A DNA stretch of 64,000 nt from NCBI GenBank assembly GCA_965112735.1, contig OZ218955.1, forward strand, positions 3,596,001 through 3,660,000, written 5' to 3'. Below, in pieces: positions 24,827 through 37,367 of this stretch. Numbering within the stretch: position 1 is the stretch's first letter; each line of letters opens with the position of its first letter. The notes beneath the pieces were generated by a model. It worked only from the letters and a program-made list of their open reading frames with translations. It was not told where the DNA came from and did not search any database. Both the position numbers and the translations under genes were made by a program. This DNA comes from Phaeosaccion multiseriatum (taxonomy: Eukaryota; Ochrophyta, other classes).

Positions 24827-27800
24827 ATGAGTGTCAGCATCAAGGTGGGCGTGAGGTGTAGGCCCTTCACAATCGACGACAGCCTTGGCGTGGACCTTCA
24901 GCAGAACGATGACGAGAACGGAGAGGTACGAGAGAACACGAGGTTTTTGCCAAATGTGCTTGAGGGCCAGCTTCATTCGTACCCTGCGCCCCTCCTACCC
25001 AGTATTCAGTACTTGGTGCAGCCGTAAGAGCGGGTGGGCGGCGGTAGAGATGTGTGAAGGTGGAGGAGGAAGGGAAAGGAGAGATGAGAGACCTTCGACA
25101 AGAAGCCTCAAACATGCGCCGCACCCCCCTCCCCCCCAGCAAGCTGGATAGTTCCCTATTAACACTCGCCTCCCATGTCTGGAAGTGTCCATCGGCAACC
25201 AAAGAGACGCTCGTGGTCGTACCCTTGACCTCTCACGCCCTTCCTGTTGTGCGTCTCTGCCCCTCCCTCCCTAGGTTAATCTCATCAACTCTACGTACTC
25301 GACCAACCGCTTCCCGTTCACTTACGCTTGGTAAGTGAGCGCACCCGTCTGTGTGTGAAGCGATGCTGTCCTGGGAGGGATAGACAGACACCTAAACAGT
25401 ACAGAGGCATCGAGACTTGCCACGCTCGCTCCTCACCCTACTCACTTTCTCGCTACCCTGACCACTGACCACTACCACCAGCCGCCGGCCCTGCTCTGTC
25501 TAACCTTTTCAATCTCCCCTCTCTTCTAACAAGCGCCCCCTGCTGACCACCACCCATCGACCCACGCATGGTCCCATGTCACGCCGGTCCATGCTCCACA
25601 GGTGGTCGGCCTATGGATACCAGCGCCGCATCCAGAGCGACAACGATGTGGCAGATAACATGAAGCTCATCGACCAAGAGGCCGTGTACACCGCCTGTGG
25701 GCAGAAGATCATGAACGATCTCATGGTACGTGCCTATTGCTTGGTGGTTCGTTATGTCCTTCCTTCATTCGCGAATCGTGTGCTGCATTGATTGCCCTGG
25801 GCATTGCATTGTATCCATCAAGCAAGAACCTTCCTTTTTACACTCAAGCAGTCAGTATGCAGCAGCGTCAACGCACAAGCGCAATATCCGTTCGATCCAT
25901 TCACTCGTGTACTTTGCACTGCATGGATGGCCTGCCGCCTGCTCTCTTGTCACGTTTGCTCTCTTGGGCTCTCTCTCCCTCTCTCGTCCTACCTCTCACA
26001 TGCACGCACACGCACCCCCACTCGCCCCATCTCTCTGCCTACCCCTCTGCCTCTCTCCTACCTCTACCCTCTCTCCCTTGCAGGAAGGAAACGCCGTGGT
26101 GCTCTTCGCCTACGGTCTGTCAGGCTCTGGAAAGACGTTCACCGTCTTCGGACCCGATGCTGTCGACATCCCAGAGGCTTGGTTCAAGTAAGTGAGAGCG
26201 TTGGTGGTTCAAGTGACGGCAGTCATGATCCCAAAACACTACGATTGAACTGAACTGAGTGCCATCCATCCATCCATCCCTCCCTCCATCCATCCCTCCC
26301 CTCCCCTCCTCTCCCCTCCCCTCCCTCACCCCAGGCACGCTGAGCCGCATCCTCTGTGGGGCATCTTCCCCCGCCTTGCCTACGCTCTCTTCAAGGACAA
26401 GAAGGACGGATGGAAGATCACGATGTGAGTGAGTGCGTGAGTGAGGGAGGGAGCGAGGCAAGGAGTGACCCGCTCTCACCTTACCCCCACCTCCACCACC
26501 ACCCTCACCTTCACTCTCCCTCCTCCCCTACCAGGAAGTACTTCCAAAACGTGGTGGATACAGTCCGAGACCTCATGAGCCCCGTGGCCACAGAGTCCCA
26601 CTACAAGAACGGCATGAAGAAGGACGAGGACGGCTTCACCGACATCGAGTGGTGTCAGAGCCTGCCCTTGAACACGTGGGACGATCTAAGAGAGGCGTTT
26701 CAGAAGGCCAACAAGAACAAGGCTATCGCCCCTACGCAGTTCAACCATCAGTCCACGAGAGGCCACTGTATTATGACGCTTGAAGTGGAGATGCCGCACC
26801 CCTCGCAAGAAGGTATGTTGCGTCATCGTAGTGTTCGGTGTTCCCATGTAGCAAAGCGCTCATCTTTCCTTCCATTGTCCCCACTCCCCTTTAGGCATGA
26901 AGCAACGAGGCCGAGTGTACGTGTGTGATCTTGCCGGAACGGAGCCCGCTGGGGACATCGTGTACGCCAAGTACGAGAAGAAGGTGGGTCAGAGACGTCC
27001 TATCACCGGTCATTGACTTACACTGAGTCATTGACTTACACTGAATCGAATCCTAAGAGAGAGACAAACTCTGGAGCCCAGGGAGCCAAGTGAGCCTACT
27101 GACGCACACTCAATCGATCATTGACTTACACTCAATCGATTCGTTCACTGACATGCGACAGGTGTTCGAAAACGGAGAGATCGAGCACATTTACCAGGGT
27201 CCTCACGCGGACGCAAAGAAGACAAAGGAGCTGCAGAGCCAGGTGAGTGGCTGGTTGGTTGGTTGGGGGGTGTCAGGGGGACAGAGGGGGATATGTGAGT
27301 GTCTGAGTGTCAGGACAGAGGGTGGGTGTCTGAGCAGAGGATGGGTGGGTGGGTGGGTGTGGGAATGGGGTGTTGCCCATACGCCTCCAACATGCCCTCC
27401 CCTCCCCTCCCCGCCCCTCTTCTCCTCCCATCTCCCACAGGGCATGAAGATCAACTTGTCTCTGTCCGAGATGGCGCAGTTCTTCATGAAGGTACGTGTG
27501 GTTTCTGTTAGACCATAAAGGAGTGTCTGAGTGGTTGGTTGGTAGTGAGCCGACCATTAAGAGAGCCTCCCTCCTCTAATGCGAGTGCGCCCATACGTCT
27601 CTCTCCTCTGATCCTTGCCCCTCAACAGATGGCGGAGGCTGTGAAGAAGAAGAAACTCAAGCCGGGTGCCTCCATCCCGGGCTGCAACTCATACTTCCTC
27701 TGCAAGTACCTCAAGGACACCATGCTGCAGGTAGAGTCACAGTTGTCGTACAGTTTCACTTTCAGTTTCAGTTTCTCGCCGTCAGAGAGTGTGAGTTCCG

Positions 27801-30800
27801 AGTCGCTTGATGAATCGAAGCTCTGCTGTGCTTCTGCCCCCTCTCACTGAATGTGCCGATCCATCCACTACCATCCACTCACCCATCCACCCACAACCCA
27901 TTTACCCACCCACGCACACACCCACCCTTTCACAACAGGCCCGCACGTATCTCTTCTGTGCGGTGCGTCCCGAGGTCAAGTATCACCCCTACACCTTCTC
28001 CACCCTCGGCTTTGCCACCAATGCCTCTGTAGTGAAGCTTCAGCCCAAGAAGGCCACAACCGCCGCGTCGCCAGCGGAGAGGAAGTTGATGCAGGAGCTG
28101 GAGGAAATGAAGGTGAGGAGGAGGAGGAGGAGGAGGAGGGGGAGAAGGGCATGATGATGAAGTACTGGTGAAGGGCGTGCGCGTGTGCGAGAGAGCGTGT
28201 GTGTGTGTGGGCGTGGGTGTGTGCGTGGGTGCGTCGTGACACCCTGCTAAGGAGTCGAAGGGATCTTACACTCAGTCCCTCTGGTGGCTAGCATTCCACA
28301 TAACGAAGTACACCCCTCCCTTCCTTCCCCCCTCTTTTAACAGGCCATGTTCGAGAAGCTCCGAGAAGAGAACACAAAGCTTGCCCAGGGAGGAGGCGGA
28401 GGAGGGGAGGGAGACTCCTCTCAGCTTGAGGCCATGCTTGCCGCCAAGCAGGACCAGCTCAACAACGTACTCATGGGCAAGGGCGACGCGGAGGGCGGCG
28501 GAGAGCAGGTGAGGTGCACGTAACCGTACTGAAATACAGTTACAGAACTATCCTCCTCCTCCGCCTCCTCTTCCTCCCCCCTCTCTCTCTTTCTCTCTCT
28601 CTCTTCTCTCTCTGTCCTTTCCTTCTTGTCGCACCGCTTGCCAAATTGTCTCACAGTTATCGTACACACATCCTCTCTTGTATATCCAACAGGTGGACAG
28701 CGAGGCGGTGATGATGGCGCAGCAGAGAGAGGAGTACGGCAGGAGGGGTATCGACTTGTCTTACTACGAGAAGGAGACCTCTCAGCCCCACTTGATCAAC
28801 ATCGACGAAGGTGTGTATGTATGTGCGTGTGTGCGTGTGTGCGTGTGTGTGTGTGTGTGTGTGTGCGTGTGCGTGTGCGTGTGTGTGTGCGTGTGCGTGC
28901 GTCGGCAGCGAAGAAGGGCGCCCTGCACGTTCATTCAAGGAGGAGGAGGAGAAGGAGGAGGAAGGCCAAGAAGAAGAACAAGAACAACAAGAAGAGGAGG
29001 AGGAGGATGAGGGGGAGGAGGAAGAGGAGGAGGAGGAGGAGGAAGAGGGGCGGATAAAAGAGAAGAATGAATCCTTTTGTTGTCACTTACTTCCAGCCTG
29101 AGGAGCGAGCACATGACCGATGGGAACACGCCTCAGTTACAGTTTTCTGTTACCTCTCCTCAACCTCTCCCTCCTCTCCCTCCCTCCCTCCCTCCCTCCC
29201 TCCCTCCCTCCCTCCCTCCCTCCCTCCCTCCCTCCCTCCCTCCCTCTCTTCACCACAGACCCATTCCGAAACGAGCGTTTCGTGTACATGCTTGGGCGTG
29301 CCGTGACGGTGTTCGGCCCCTCTGGAGACATCCGCCCCCTCTCCATGGGGGTTGTTAAAGACCATTGCAGTATAGAGAGGATCGGGGGCGAGCCAGAGGA
29401 GGCGGCATCGAGCGAGGCAGCAGGTGATACAGCTGCAGCAGAGGGAGAGGCAGGGGCCGGAGAGGGGGAGGAGAAGGCGGAAGGAGAGGAGCCTGCTGCC
29501 GCCGTGGCTGAAGGGGCCGAGGGAGGAGAGGAAGCAGCAGCACCACCAGCAGAGGGGGCAGAAGCAGCAGCAGAGGGAGAGAAGGCGGTGGGAGGGACGG
29601 AGGGAGAGGGAGGAGGAGAGGAGGGGGAAGGAGCAGCAGCAAGCCCTCCCGTGTCTGCTGGCGCTGTGAGGATTGTGCTGGTGGGTGGTAAGGGTGAGAC
29701 CTTTGTGAATGGAGAGATCGTCGAGGAGGGGCAGAGAGTGGAGTTGAAGACCTTCGACAGGATTGCCTTGGGGAGCGGGGAGCTGCTCTCCTTCCGCCAG
29801 CCCGGTGTGGAGCTGCCTGAGGTGAGTGAGTGTGTGTGTGAGTGAGTGAGTGAGTGAGGGGGGGAGGGAGGTAGGGAGGTAGGGAGGTAGAGAGGGAGGG
29901 AGAGAGGGGAAGAGGGACGCAGAGAGAGGGATGGAGAGAGAGTGAGGTACTAAACTGTTGTTGTTGTTGTTGCTGCTGTTGCTGCTGCTGACGATGTTGC
30001 TGCTGTTGATGTTGTTGCTGTGTCGTGTTCTCTCGCCCCATCGCCTTCCCCAAGGGCCAAGACGCACCCACCCCCGAAGAGGCCGTGGAGGAGCTGCAGA
30101 GAGCGATGGCCAGCAAGGACACAAAGGCACAAGCCATGCTGGAGGAGAGAATGAAGGCCTTCGAGGATGAGAAGAAGAAGTGGTGAGTTGGGGGGGGGGG
30201 GGGGGGATGGAGGGAGGAAAGGAGGGGAGGGAGGGAGGGTTCAGAGGGAGCTTTGTCCTTCGTGCTCCCCATCAATGCGACGCGACGTGACAATACGTAA
30301 CCCTTCCTTGACTTACTGACAGGGCGGAGCGGCAGCAGCATGCGGCGGACTCCGGAGCGACATTCGACGATGAAGAGCCCACCATGGATGAGGAGAAGGA
30401 GCGGGCCTGGCAGGCCATCGACAGGGATATTCTCGAGGTGAGGGCAGAGCAGGCAGGGCAGACTCTCGAGAGGGGCTCTCGAGAAGGGCTATCGAGAGAG
30501 GCTTTTGGAGAGCTCAAGAGGGCTCTCTCTTTCTCGTACCTCACTCGCTCCGTGCTGATTGGCACTCACTCACCCACGCCACTCACGCAATCCGCGCTGA
30601 GTGGCACTCACTCACTGCCTCACTCGCACACTGCCTCTCTCGCAGCTCTCTCTCTCTCACGCCATCTACTACCATATACTACCATCTCTTCTCTGATACC
30701 ATCCACTGCCACCACCCCATCCACTGCCATCCTCCTCCAGGTGCTGCCCAAGACCAAGGAGGCCAAGAACATCGTGAAGCTCATGGACAGGGACTCCCTC

Positions 30801-31601
30801 ACCTTCGACGTAGCCCTGCAGCGCTGCGAGGACAGCTCCAAGAGTGGAGGGGCAGCGGCGGTGCCCAAGGTCAAGGTGAAGGTGGTGAATACGGTGTTCA
30901 GTGAAGGTGGGGACTGTCTGGGATCGAACTCGATTCTGTTGGACCCCATCGACTTCCTCAGAGGCTTCAGCATCCTCAAGGACGAGTTAGTGCACCTCCG
31001 AACGGCCCAAGAGAACGATCGCGAGTACACCGTCAACGATTACAACGACCCCATCAACCTCCTCTTCAACAACACCTTCCACCTCGGCACGGGCATCGTC
31101 TTCCCCGAGTTCAGTCAGTACAACCTCGAGACTGAAGACGACGAGAAGATGGTGAGTCAGAGGCGTACCATCATCCATCATTGACTTACACTCACCAAAT
31201 CATTGACTTATGTTCAGTCGAATCGCGAGATGAGAACGGTGTGTCGACACCGACTAGTGGCTCTCCTTGAGATTTCTCCGAGCCTATGCTCGATAGTGTG
31301 ACCACATTCCTCACTGACTCACACCTAAATCACTACATCACTGACTTACGCTAATCGACCATTGACTTACTCTATTCGATCCTTGACTTACGACAGGTGG
31401 ACATCAAGAACGTGTCCCCACCTTACAACAACATCGGCGCCTTCGAGATCACGTGGACCCCCCTGGGAGGAGCGGATGAGGAGCACTGGGGAGACCCCAT
31501 CACAGAGCCGGAGGAGCCCAAGGACCTAATTGGCAAGGCCTGGACGTATCGAATCAAGATCAAGGGCGCCACAGGTGGGTGTGATGGTGATGGTGATGAT
31601 G

Positions 31602-31633
<32 letters not shown>

Positions 31634-33162
31634 GATGATGATGATGATGAGTATCGAGCACCAATCATCAAGCCTCGGTTTCCTCCTCCCCTTCCTCTCC
31701 CTCCCGCTACTCTCCCGTTCCTTCTTCGTGCTCCAACCCCCCACCCCTCGTCCCGCACCCCCTGTACTCCTTCTCACCCCTCCCCTCCCCTCCCCTCTGC
31801 AGGCCTTCCCATCATGGTGTCCGAGGCATTTGTGCAGTACGACTTCAACGGCACCCTCTTCACCACTGAAACCGTCCAACAGGACACGCACAACCCCCAC
31901 TTCGACTACGAACAAGTGCACCACATCCCGTGCGTAACACAAGAGTTCCTAGAGTGTCTGGAGCGGCCTCTGCAGTTCCACATCTGGGCGTCGCCATATG
32001 TAGTGGCTGCGAAGAATAAGGTTTCCACGTCCAACAAATTCGTGCTGTGCAAGACCCACTCGGAGAGGAGAAGGTCGAGTATGGGGGGAATTGCGGCGAT
32101 GGGAGGCATGGGTGGCAGCGGTTCTGTTGGTGGAGGGGGGGGCGGTGGGAGCGTGCCGCAGTCTCCGAGGGCAGCGGCAGATGCAAACAAGGTGCGTGTT
32201 GGCTAGAGGGAGGGAGGGAGGGAGGGAGGGAGGGGGAGGGAGAGGGAGGGGGAGAGGGAGAGGGAGAGGGAGAGGGAGAGGGAGAGGGAGAGGGAGAGGG
32301 AGAGGGAGAGGGAGAGGGAGAGGGAGAGGGAGAGAGAGAGGGAGAGAGAGAGGGAGAGGGAGAGGGAGGGGGAGCGGGAGGAGGAGATGGGGGTAGAGAT
32401 CAGAGGGACCCAGAGATCAAGAGAGGGAGGGGCTCAGAGAGGATGAAGAATAACCCTTTGACAAGAGAACGCTGTTCTTGATTGAATTCTTACCAAGTTG
32501 TTCTTAACCTCGACCTCTCTCCCTGTCCCTCTCTCTACCTCCCCTCCCCGCCGTCCCGCCTTTCCACCTCCCCTCCCCCCCGCTCCATGCGCTTCACTCT
32601 CCATGACGATCTGTAATGCTCTGTCATAATAATACTCTAATCAGGTGCTGGTGCCCAAGGACCTTGTGCCTCGCTTGGAGGCGGAACTCGAGAACAGCAA
32701 GCTCAAACTCAAGGTGAGAGATAGAGTTGGGGGCGGTACCGCTGGGTGTTAGGACTGGCGGAAAGGACGGGCCATAGGGGGCAGGTACGCCAGGCGGTGT
32801 GCGCTGTTTACGATCGGCGAATCGGAGACTTGAATCGCTACGTGTGCTGCACACACACACTCTGACCTTTCGCATGGCATCCTTCCCGGAGCGCTTACGC
32901 CCTGTGTCATCGATATTCGATGATATGCATCCCCCCTCACCCCCCCTGACCCTGATCCATCCACCCTCCTCTCCCTCTTTCCAACCCTCTGACGCAGTCA
33001 ATGGAGGACGAAATCACGTCCCTGAAGCTTGAGCTGCAGGCCTTTAGGGGCGCTCCGTCCCCCCGGGGCCGTTTGGAGATGGCCAAGAAGCTTGACCAGG
33101 CCGTGGAGGACCTTCCTGCGCCGGAGGAGGAGCTCGCGGCAGGGGGGGAGGGCGGCGCGTGA
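24827..33162 (+). CDS. Kinesin-3-like motor protein with FHA domain
   Basis: A microtubule motor of roughly 1,200 residues in about 20 exons; the first is 24827-24925. The motor starts KVGVRCRPF. The P-loop is [13 protein letters not shown], where family members usually have GQTGSGKT. Switch I is FNHQSTRGH and switch II is [23 protein letters not shown] and [19 protein letters not shown] match the alpha4-5 region, and [20 protein letters not shown] ends the motor. After a coiled coil comes an FHA-type domain ([37 protein letters not shown]) interrupted by an Ala/Glu-rich insert. The middle part includes [20 protein letters not shown], and a further globular region has [20 protein letters not shown], as in KIF1-type tails. 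The coiled tail ends [10 protein letters not shown] at the stop 33160-33162. Switch loops deviate from the consensus, so ATPase activity is likely but untested. Confidence 0.88.
29178..29247. repeat. (CCCT)n microsatellite in kinesin intron
   Basis: About 17 ccct units lie directly upstream of the exon that begins the FHA-like region, acting as a long pyrimidine tract before the acceptor. Confidence 0.92.
31587..31650. repeat. (GAT)n microsatellite in kinesin intron
   Basis: About 20 gat units with two ggt interruptions lie just inside the intron after the exon ending KIKGAT. Confidence 0.9.
32206..32375. repeat. (GGGAGA)n microsatellite in kinesin intron
   Basis: A purine-only tract of about 170 bp, mostly gggaga hexamers, follows the exon ending ADANK. 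The whole strand asymmetry suggests it can form a triplex or stall a polymerase. Confidence 0.92.
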
Positions 33163-33473
33163 GGACAATAGTCAGTAGCGGTGAATGAAATGTTGGCCAC
33201 CACATGTGCGTGCGTGTGTGCGTGCGTTGGCGGAGCAGGTGACTGTGGCGGGGGAGCCACGTGTGCCGACGCCACAGCCTGCGATTGCTATAGCTACTGC
33301 TGCTGTAACTGTTAACACTTATTCAGGTAGTGCGCTTTGTTTCAGAGCCTGCTGCTCAACACAGGGGTTGGGCGAGGCACGGGCGAGTCGGATTGGCTGT
33401 GGCATCCACAAGCCCTCACCATCTCTCAGCATCACAATTGATTTTCTTTTCTGATAGCTGTGCGAAGGTCTAT

Positions 33474-33700
33474 TTCAGCCCACCAGAGCCGTTGTTCTTG
33501 CCTCGACCCCAACCGTATCCTCTCTTCCCCTTTTTTAGCCCTCTCTGTATACTTCCAGGGGCGCACACTCTTGCCGCCTCATGCAGAGCCAAGCTGTCCT
33601 TTATGTCGGCCACCGACTCGGTCAAGAGCCTAACGATGACAGCGTGGCCTCCCTCGGCTGCGTAAGACAACGTGCTCCAATCGCAGAGCTCATCTTCAGC
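33474..33700 (-). pseudogene. Ankyrin-repeat fragment, copy 1
   Basis: A single ankyrin-like unit (GGHAVIVRLLTESVADIKDS, then LALHEAARVCAPG) lies on the minus strand in a short open frame. It is also present in copy 2, with more sequence. No start, full repeat array or exon context was found, so it is a remnant or a fragment of a degenerate gene. Confidence 0.5.
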
Positions 33701-33803
33701 CCATGTCAACAATGACCCACGCGGGGTTCTCGCTCTTGCCCCCCCTGGGGCTTTTTCACAACCACACACCTTCCTACTCAAAGCAGCCCCCAGCCCACGC
33801 AGA

Positions 33804-36800
33804 ATGCAGTTCGTGAAAGAGTGCTGCGGCCTGGACGTTGAGGAGATCAGCACGTTCCTGGTACGAACATGTCTCTCGAGTTGAGAGCTTCTACTTTGGT
33901 CCCGGGCTCCCGCTCTCTCGCTGCACCCCTTTTCACCCCTTCTCGCCATGCTCCTTGCCCCGCCCTCCTGTCGAGTAGGGCATGCCGCAGCCTGCTGCTC
34001 ACCTGCTTCCTCAGCTTCGCTAACTCGCCTCCTGGCCTGACCTCTTCTTCTCCCTCCCATCCCTCCCGTCCCTCTCTCTCTGTCTCTGCCCATTGACCTC
34101 CCATTCAACTCCCGCGCTTGTTTTCGCAGGCCGCCTCCCCAGAGCCTTTCAGCCCATCCGCGCTGTACAGCTCCAAGGAGGAGAGGAAGTATGTGGACAC
34201 CCAGCAGCGCCTCTCCTGCTTCAGGCTTTTCAAGGATCCCAAGCTCTTCGCCCTCGTGGAATGTATGGCCTCCTCTCCTTGCCTCAAGCAAAGAATTCCA
34301 CAGGGCGCTACCTTCTCTTCTCTTTATCTCCCCCCACCGCGATTGCTTACCTCGTCTTCCCTTCGTCCACCCCAGGCGTGCTGAAGCAGATGAGCGCCGA
34401 GGACGAGCTCAATGACTACATGCTCCTGCGTAACGACTTGACGCACATCAAGTACGCCAAGGGTGGCTTCTTCGAGCGCCACAAGGACTACCTCTCGCTC
34501 ACCTCCAACGTGGTGCAGGAGTACAGCCTCCTCCTCTGCGTCACGCCCCGGGAGCAAGCCGCCAAGTGCCGCGGGGGAGAGACCATGCTACACCTCTCAG
34601 ACAACTTGTCGCACAAGTAAGTTGAGCTGGTAAGCTATAGCCGGTGCATAGCCATGCCTGCCTCTGGGGGAGCGGCGACTCTGCCGGTCTGCCGGCGTTC
34701 CTTCCTTCCTGAACCCCCCTCTCCCTCTAAGGGTAGCTTCTTGTTGATAGACACACGGCCCCTCTCCTGTCGTGTGGCTCTGTGGTGTGCAGGTCCAAGG
34801 CCACGGTGACTCCCGGCGGCGCCCTTCTCTTCCGCAAGGATCTCGTGCACGAGGGGAAGGAGGTGCAGGAGGGTGAGAAGCACATCTTGACCGCCAATGT
34901 GTGGGTAACAAGAAAGGCCTCCGACCAAATCCTCCTCGTGACCTTCCCCGAGCGCCCGGAGGAGGCCGAGGTTGGAGGGGAGCGGAGCTCGACGAAGCCC
35001 CTCTCTGCTTCACTTTTTCACGATGCTGTGGAGGCCCAGGACCGTTCCTACGCCATCGCTCTCTCTGCCTTGGCCGACTTTCCGGAGAACAAGCTCACGG
35101 CACACCTCAGCTTCCTGCGGACTCAAGAAGGGGCCAAAACACAAGGCGAGGAGAGAGGAGCGGCGGCGGCGACGACGGCAGGGGTCGAAGGAGGGGGGGG
35201 AAACTCGGAGGGGAGGCGCGCATCTCAGCAGATCCTCCGCTATGAGTGCACGGACGCTTCCTACGAGCAGTTCGGCCTCATCTTCCGCATCCTGAGCGGC
35301 TCGTACGTGACTGCGGAGGAGGTGATTGCCAACCAGGAGCTGCTGGAGTACTACTGCATCAGCCTCAACAGGGTGCTCGTGGACATGGCTACGCTCGTCA
35401 ACACGGGCCGAGACAAGGTCGTGTCGCCCACTCCGCTCGCCCTCGTGGAGGAGGAGAGGGCGGCTCCCCAGGGCTCGCGCAAGTCGCACAAGCAGAAGGC
35501 CGAGGGAAGGGAGAAGGAGCCTCGAACTTCTCGGCAAGAGGGGGGTCGAGTCGCTGACAAGGAGGAGGGAATAACCAACGGAGGGCAGAAGAGCAACTCT
35601 ACGGGCAAGGGAGGGGAGAAGAGCGGCGGCCAGCAGGAGGAAGAAGGCATCATCGTGTGCAGCAGCTCCGAGCGGACGGTCTACCTGAGCTCCGTGGCCA
35701 AGGGGCTGGGGCTACCCTACGTGCCGTGGAGGATCTTCCTCGTGGAGGGGAGCCTCGACTTTGGCGGCGATGCCGCTGTCGTTGGCCAGACGGCGGATGG
35801 CGAGGACATCATGAGGGACACTGAGAGGCTGCGAATGACCCCGGTTTGGATTAGGTAAGCGCGAGACGGCTGCATGGTTGGTAAACAGACCGGGGCACGG
35901 GGAGCGAGCGAGCTCAAGCGCTGCCTTCGGAGAGAGAACTTCCCTCTCGCTCTCTCTTGCGCTGACTAACGGCCAAGTGCTCCCTCCTCTCTCCTCTCTC
36001 TCTCTCTGACTGGCCGTGTATACCCTCACCCAGCCTCGGGGATTACGACTCAATCTTGGCATACCACTGCCTGGTGAGTCTGGAGGTGCCCGACAAAAAT
36101 CGACTTGCTCAAGTCAGGCTCCTTCTTCGATGACATACTCCTGAAGCTGGAAGAATTACCCCCTGAGTTTCGAGCTGTGCTGGAAGTACCGGACACCCTC
36201 ATCAAGTTCAAGTACGCCGACGGACTGGACGCTGCCACCTTTAGCGCAGAGCGCACTCCAGGTGACGAAGGGGCGACCGCTCAGGAGGGCGTGGGGGACG
36301 AGAGCCACACAGGCGAGTCTCAGTCCGAAGCTTGTGAAGGCAGTGGGACGAAGAGGAAGCGAGTGCTCGCGGGTAGCAACACCCTCAAGACCGCGACTTT
36401 GAATTACAAATACCACCGAACGCAGGATGCGGTGGACTGCGGCCTTCGCCTGGCCCTGTCTCCTGCTCAGCGACAGAGTCCTTGCGGCACTATTGTTCGA
36501 ATGGTGAGTCGCTGGACACTTTCCCTTCAGTCCGAGCCTCGACTTTTGTTCTTTCACAACCCGGCCTCACTCTCTATTCTCATCACGTTTTCAGCGCGAT
36601 TCTTCCTCTCGACTATCGCGATTCCTCTGTGCAGCTTACCGCCTCGATCTCGCTTGGTCCCTGGTGCTGACTCTCTCTCCCTAATGCGTTGCAAGGTGAG
36701 CCGAGTGCCAGTGGACCTCATAGCGCTGGAGGAAGCCACCGTCCTACCTGGGGGGGACTCTTACATGGAAGGCGGCTCCGCTGGCGACCGCCGCGACGGG

Positions 36801-37367
36801 CACGCCTCGCCCTGCTTCCACGTGGACTCTCGAGGGAAGAGCGCCTTCTCCAAGCACGAGGCCGGGGCGGCGAGCCAGCGAGTGAGAGACATGCGGCTAG
36901 TGGAACACGTGAGTCGTACGGGGGTCCTCCTGATACATGTGACTGAGAGGGCTGCCACTGCCTCTCGAGGGTGCGCTGTCTTGCTTTCCGTGCATCGCTC
37001 TCGTCTTGTGCTTCCCAAGAGACATTTCACCTTCCTTCTTCATAACTGCTGGGTACTGCTTGCAACCACCTGATAGGTCAAGGCGAAGGTGGCGTCCACT
37101 TCCTTCCGCGTGCAGCTGCCTCAAATGAGCACCTATCTTGGGCACAGGTCAGTTGAGCGCCTCTGCCGTGCCGCGGACCTGCCGCTTGCCTCCCCGTCCC
37201 TGTATATGCATGTGCCTGTGCTTGACTGTTGCCCCTCATCTCCCGCCACGCCCTGAGTCGCTTTTTGCTTGCTACTGTTGCTGCCACACTGCCACAGCTT
37301 CTGCAACGAGAGCGTGTACGGATCGCTCAACTTTTTAGAAGTCACCGGCCTCATCAAGATGGAGTGA
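33804..37367 (+). CDS. 2OG-Fe(II) oxygenase, upstream copy (probable frameshift)
   Basis: This paralogue of the gene at 40495-44065 has the same eight-exon layout: 33804 start, exon 4 about 34793-35854, exon 5 36034-36503, stop 37365-37367. The oxygenase core is the same (GGFFERHKDYL, then PGGALLFRKDLVHEG). Exon 5 carries one extra A at 36097-36101 (cgacaaaaatcg against cgacaaaatcg in copy 2) that shifts frame and gives a stop soon after. The same place has gained a GTGAGT sequence, and removing 40 nt from it to ctcaag would restore the frame, but such a short intron would be unusual here. The gene may be a pseudogene downstream of residue 510, or the base may be an error. Confidence 0.75.

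Noticed and set aside
29150-30341. Two minus-strand open frames over 320 codons
   Set aside because: They are antisense to the kinesin FHA-like exon and its (CCCT)n and CAA repeats; the composition is pure repeat translation.
32207-32481. Gly/Arg/Glu-rich open frames
   Set aside because: They are translations of the (GGGAGA)n intron repeat.
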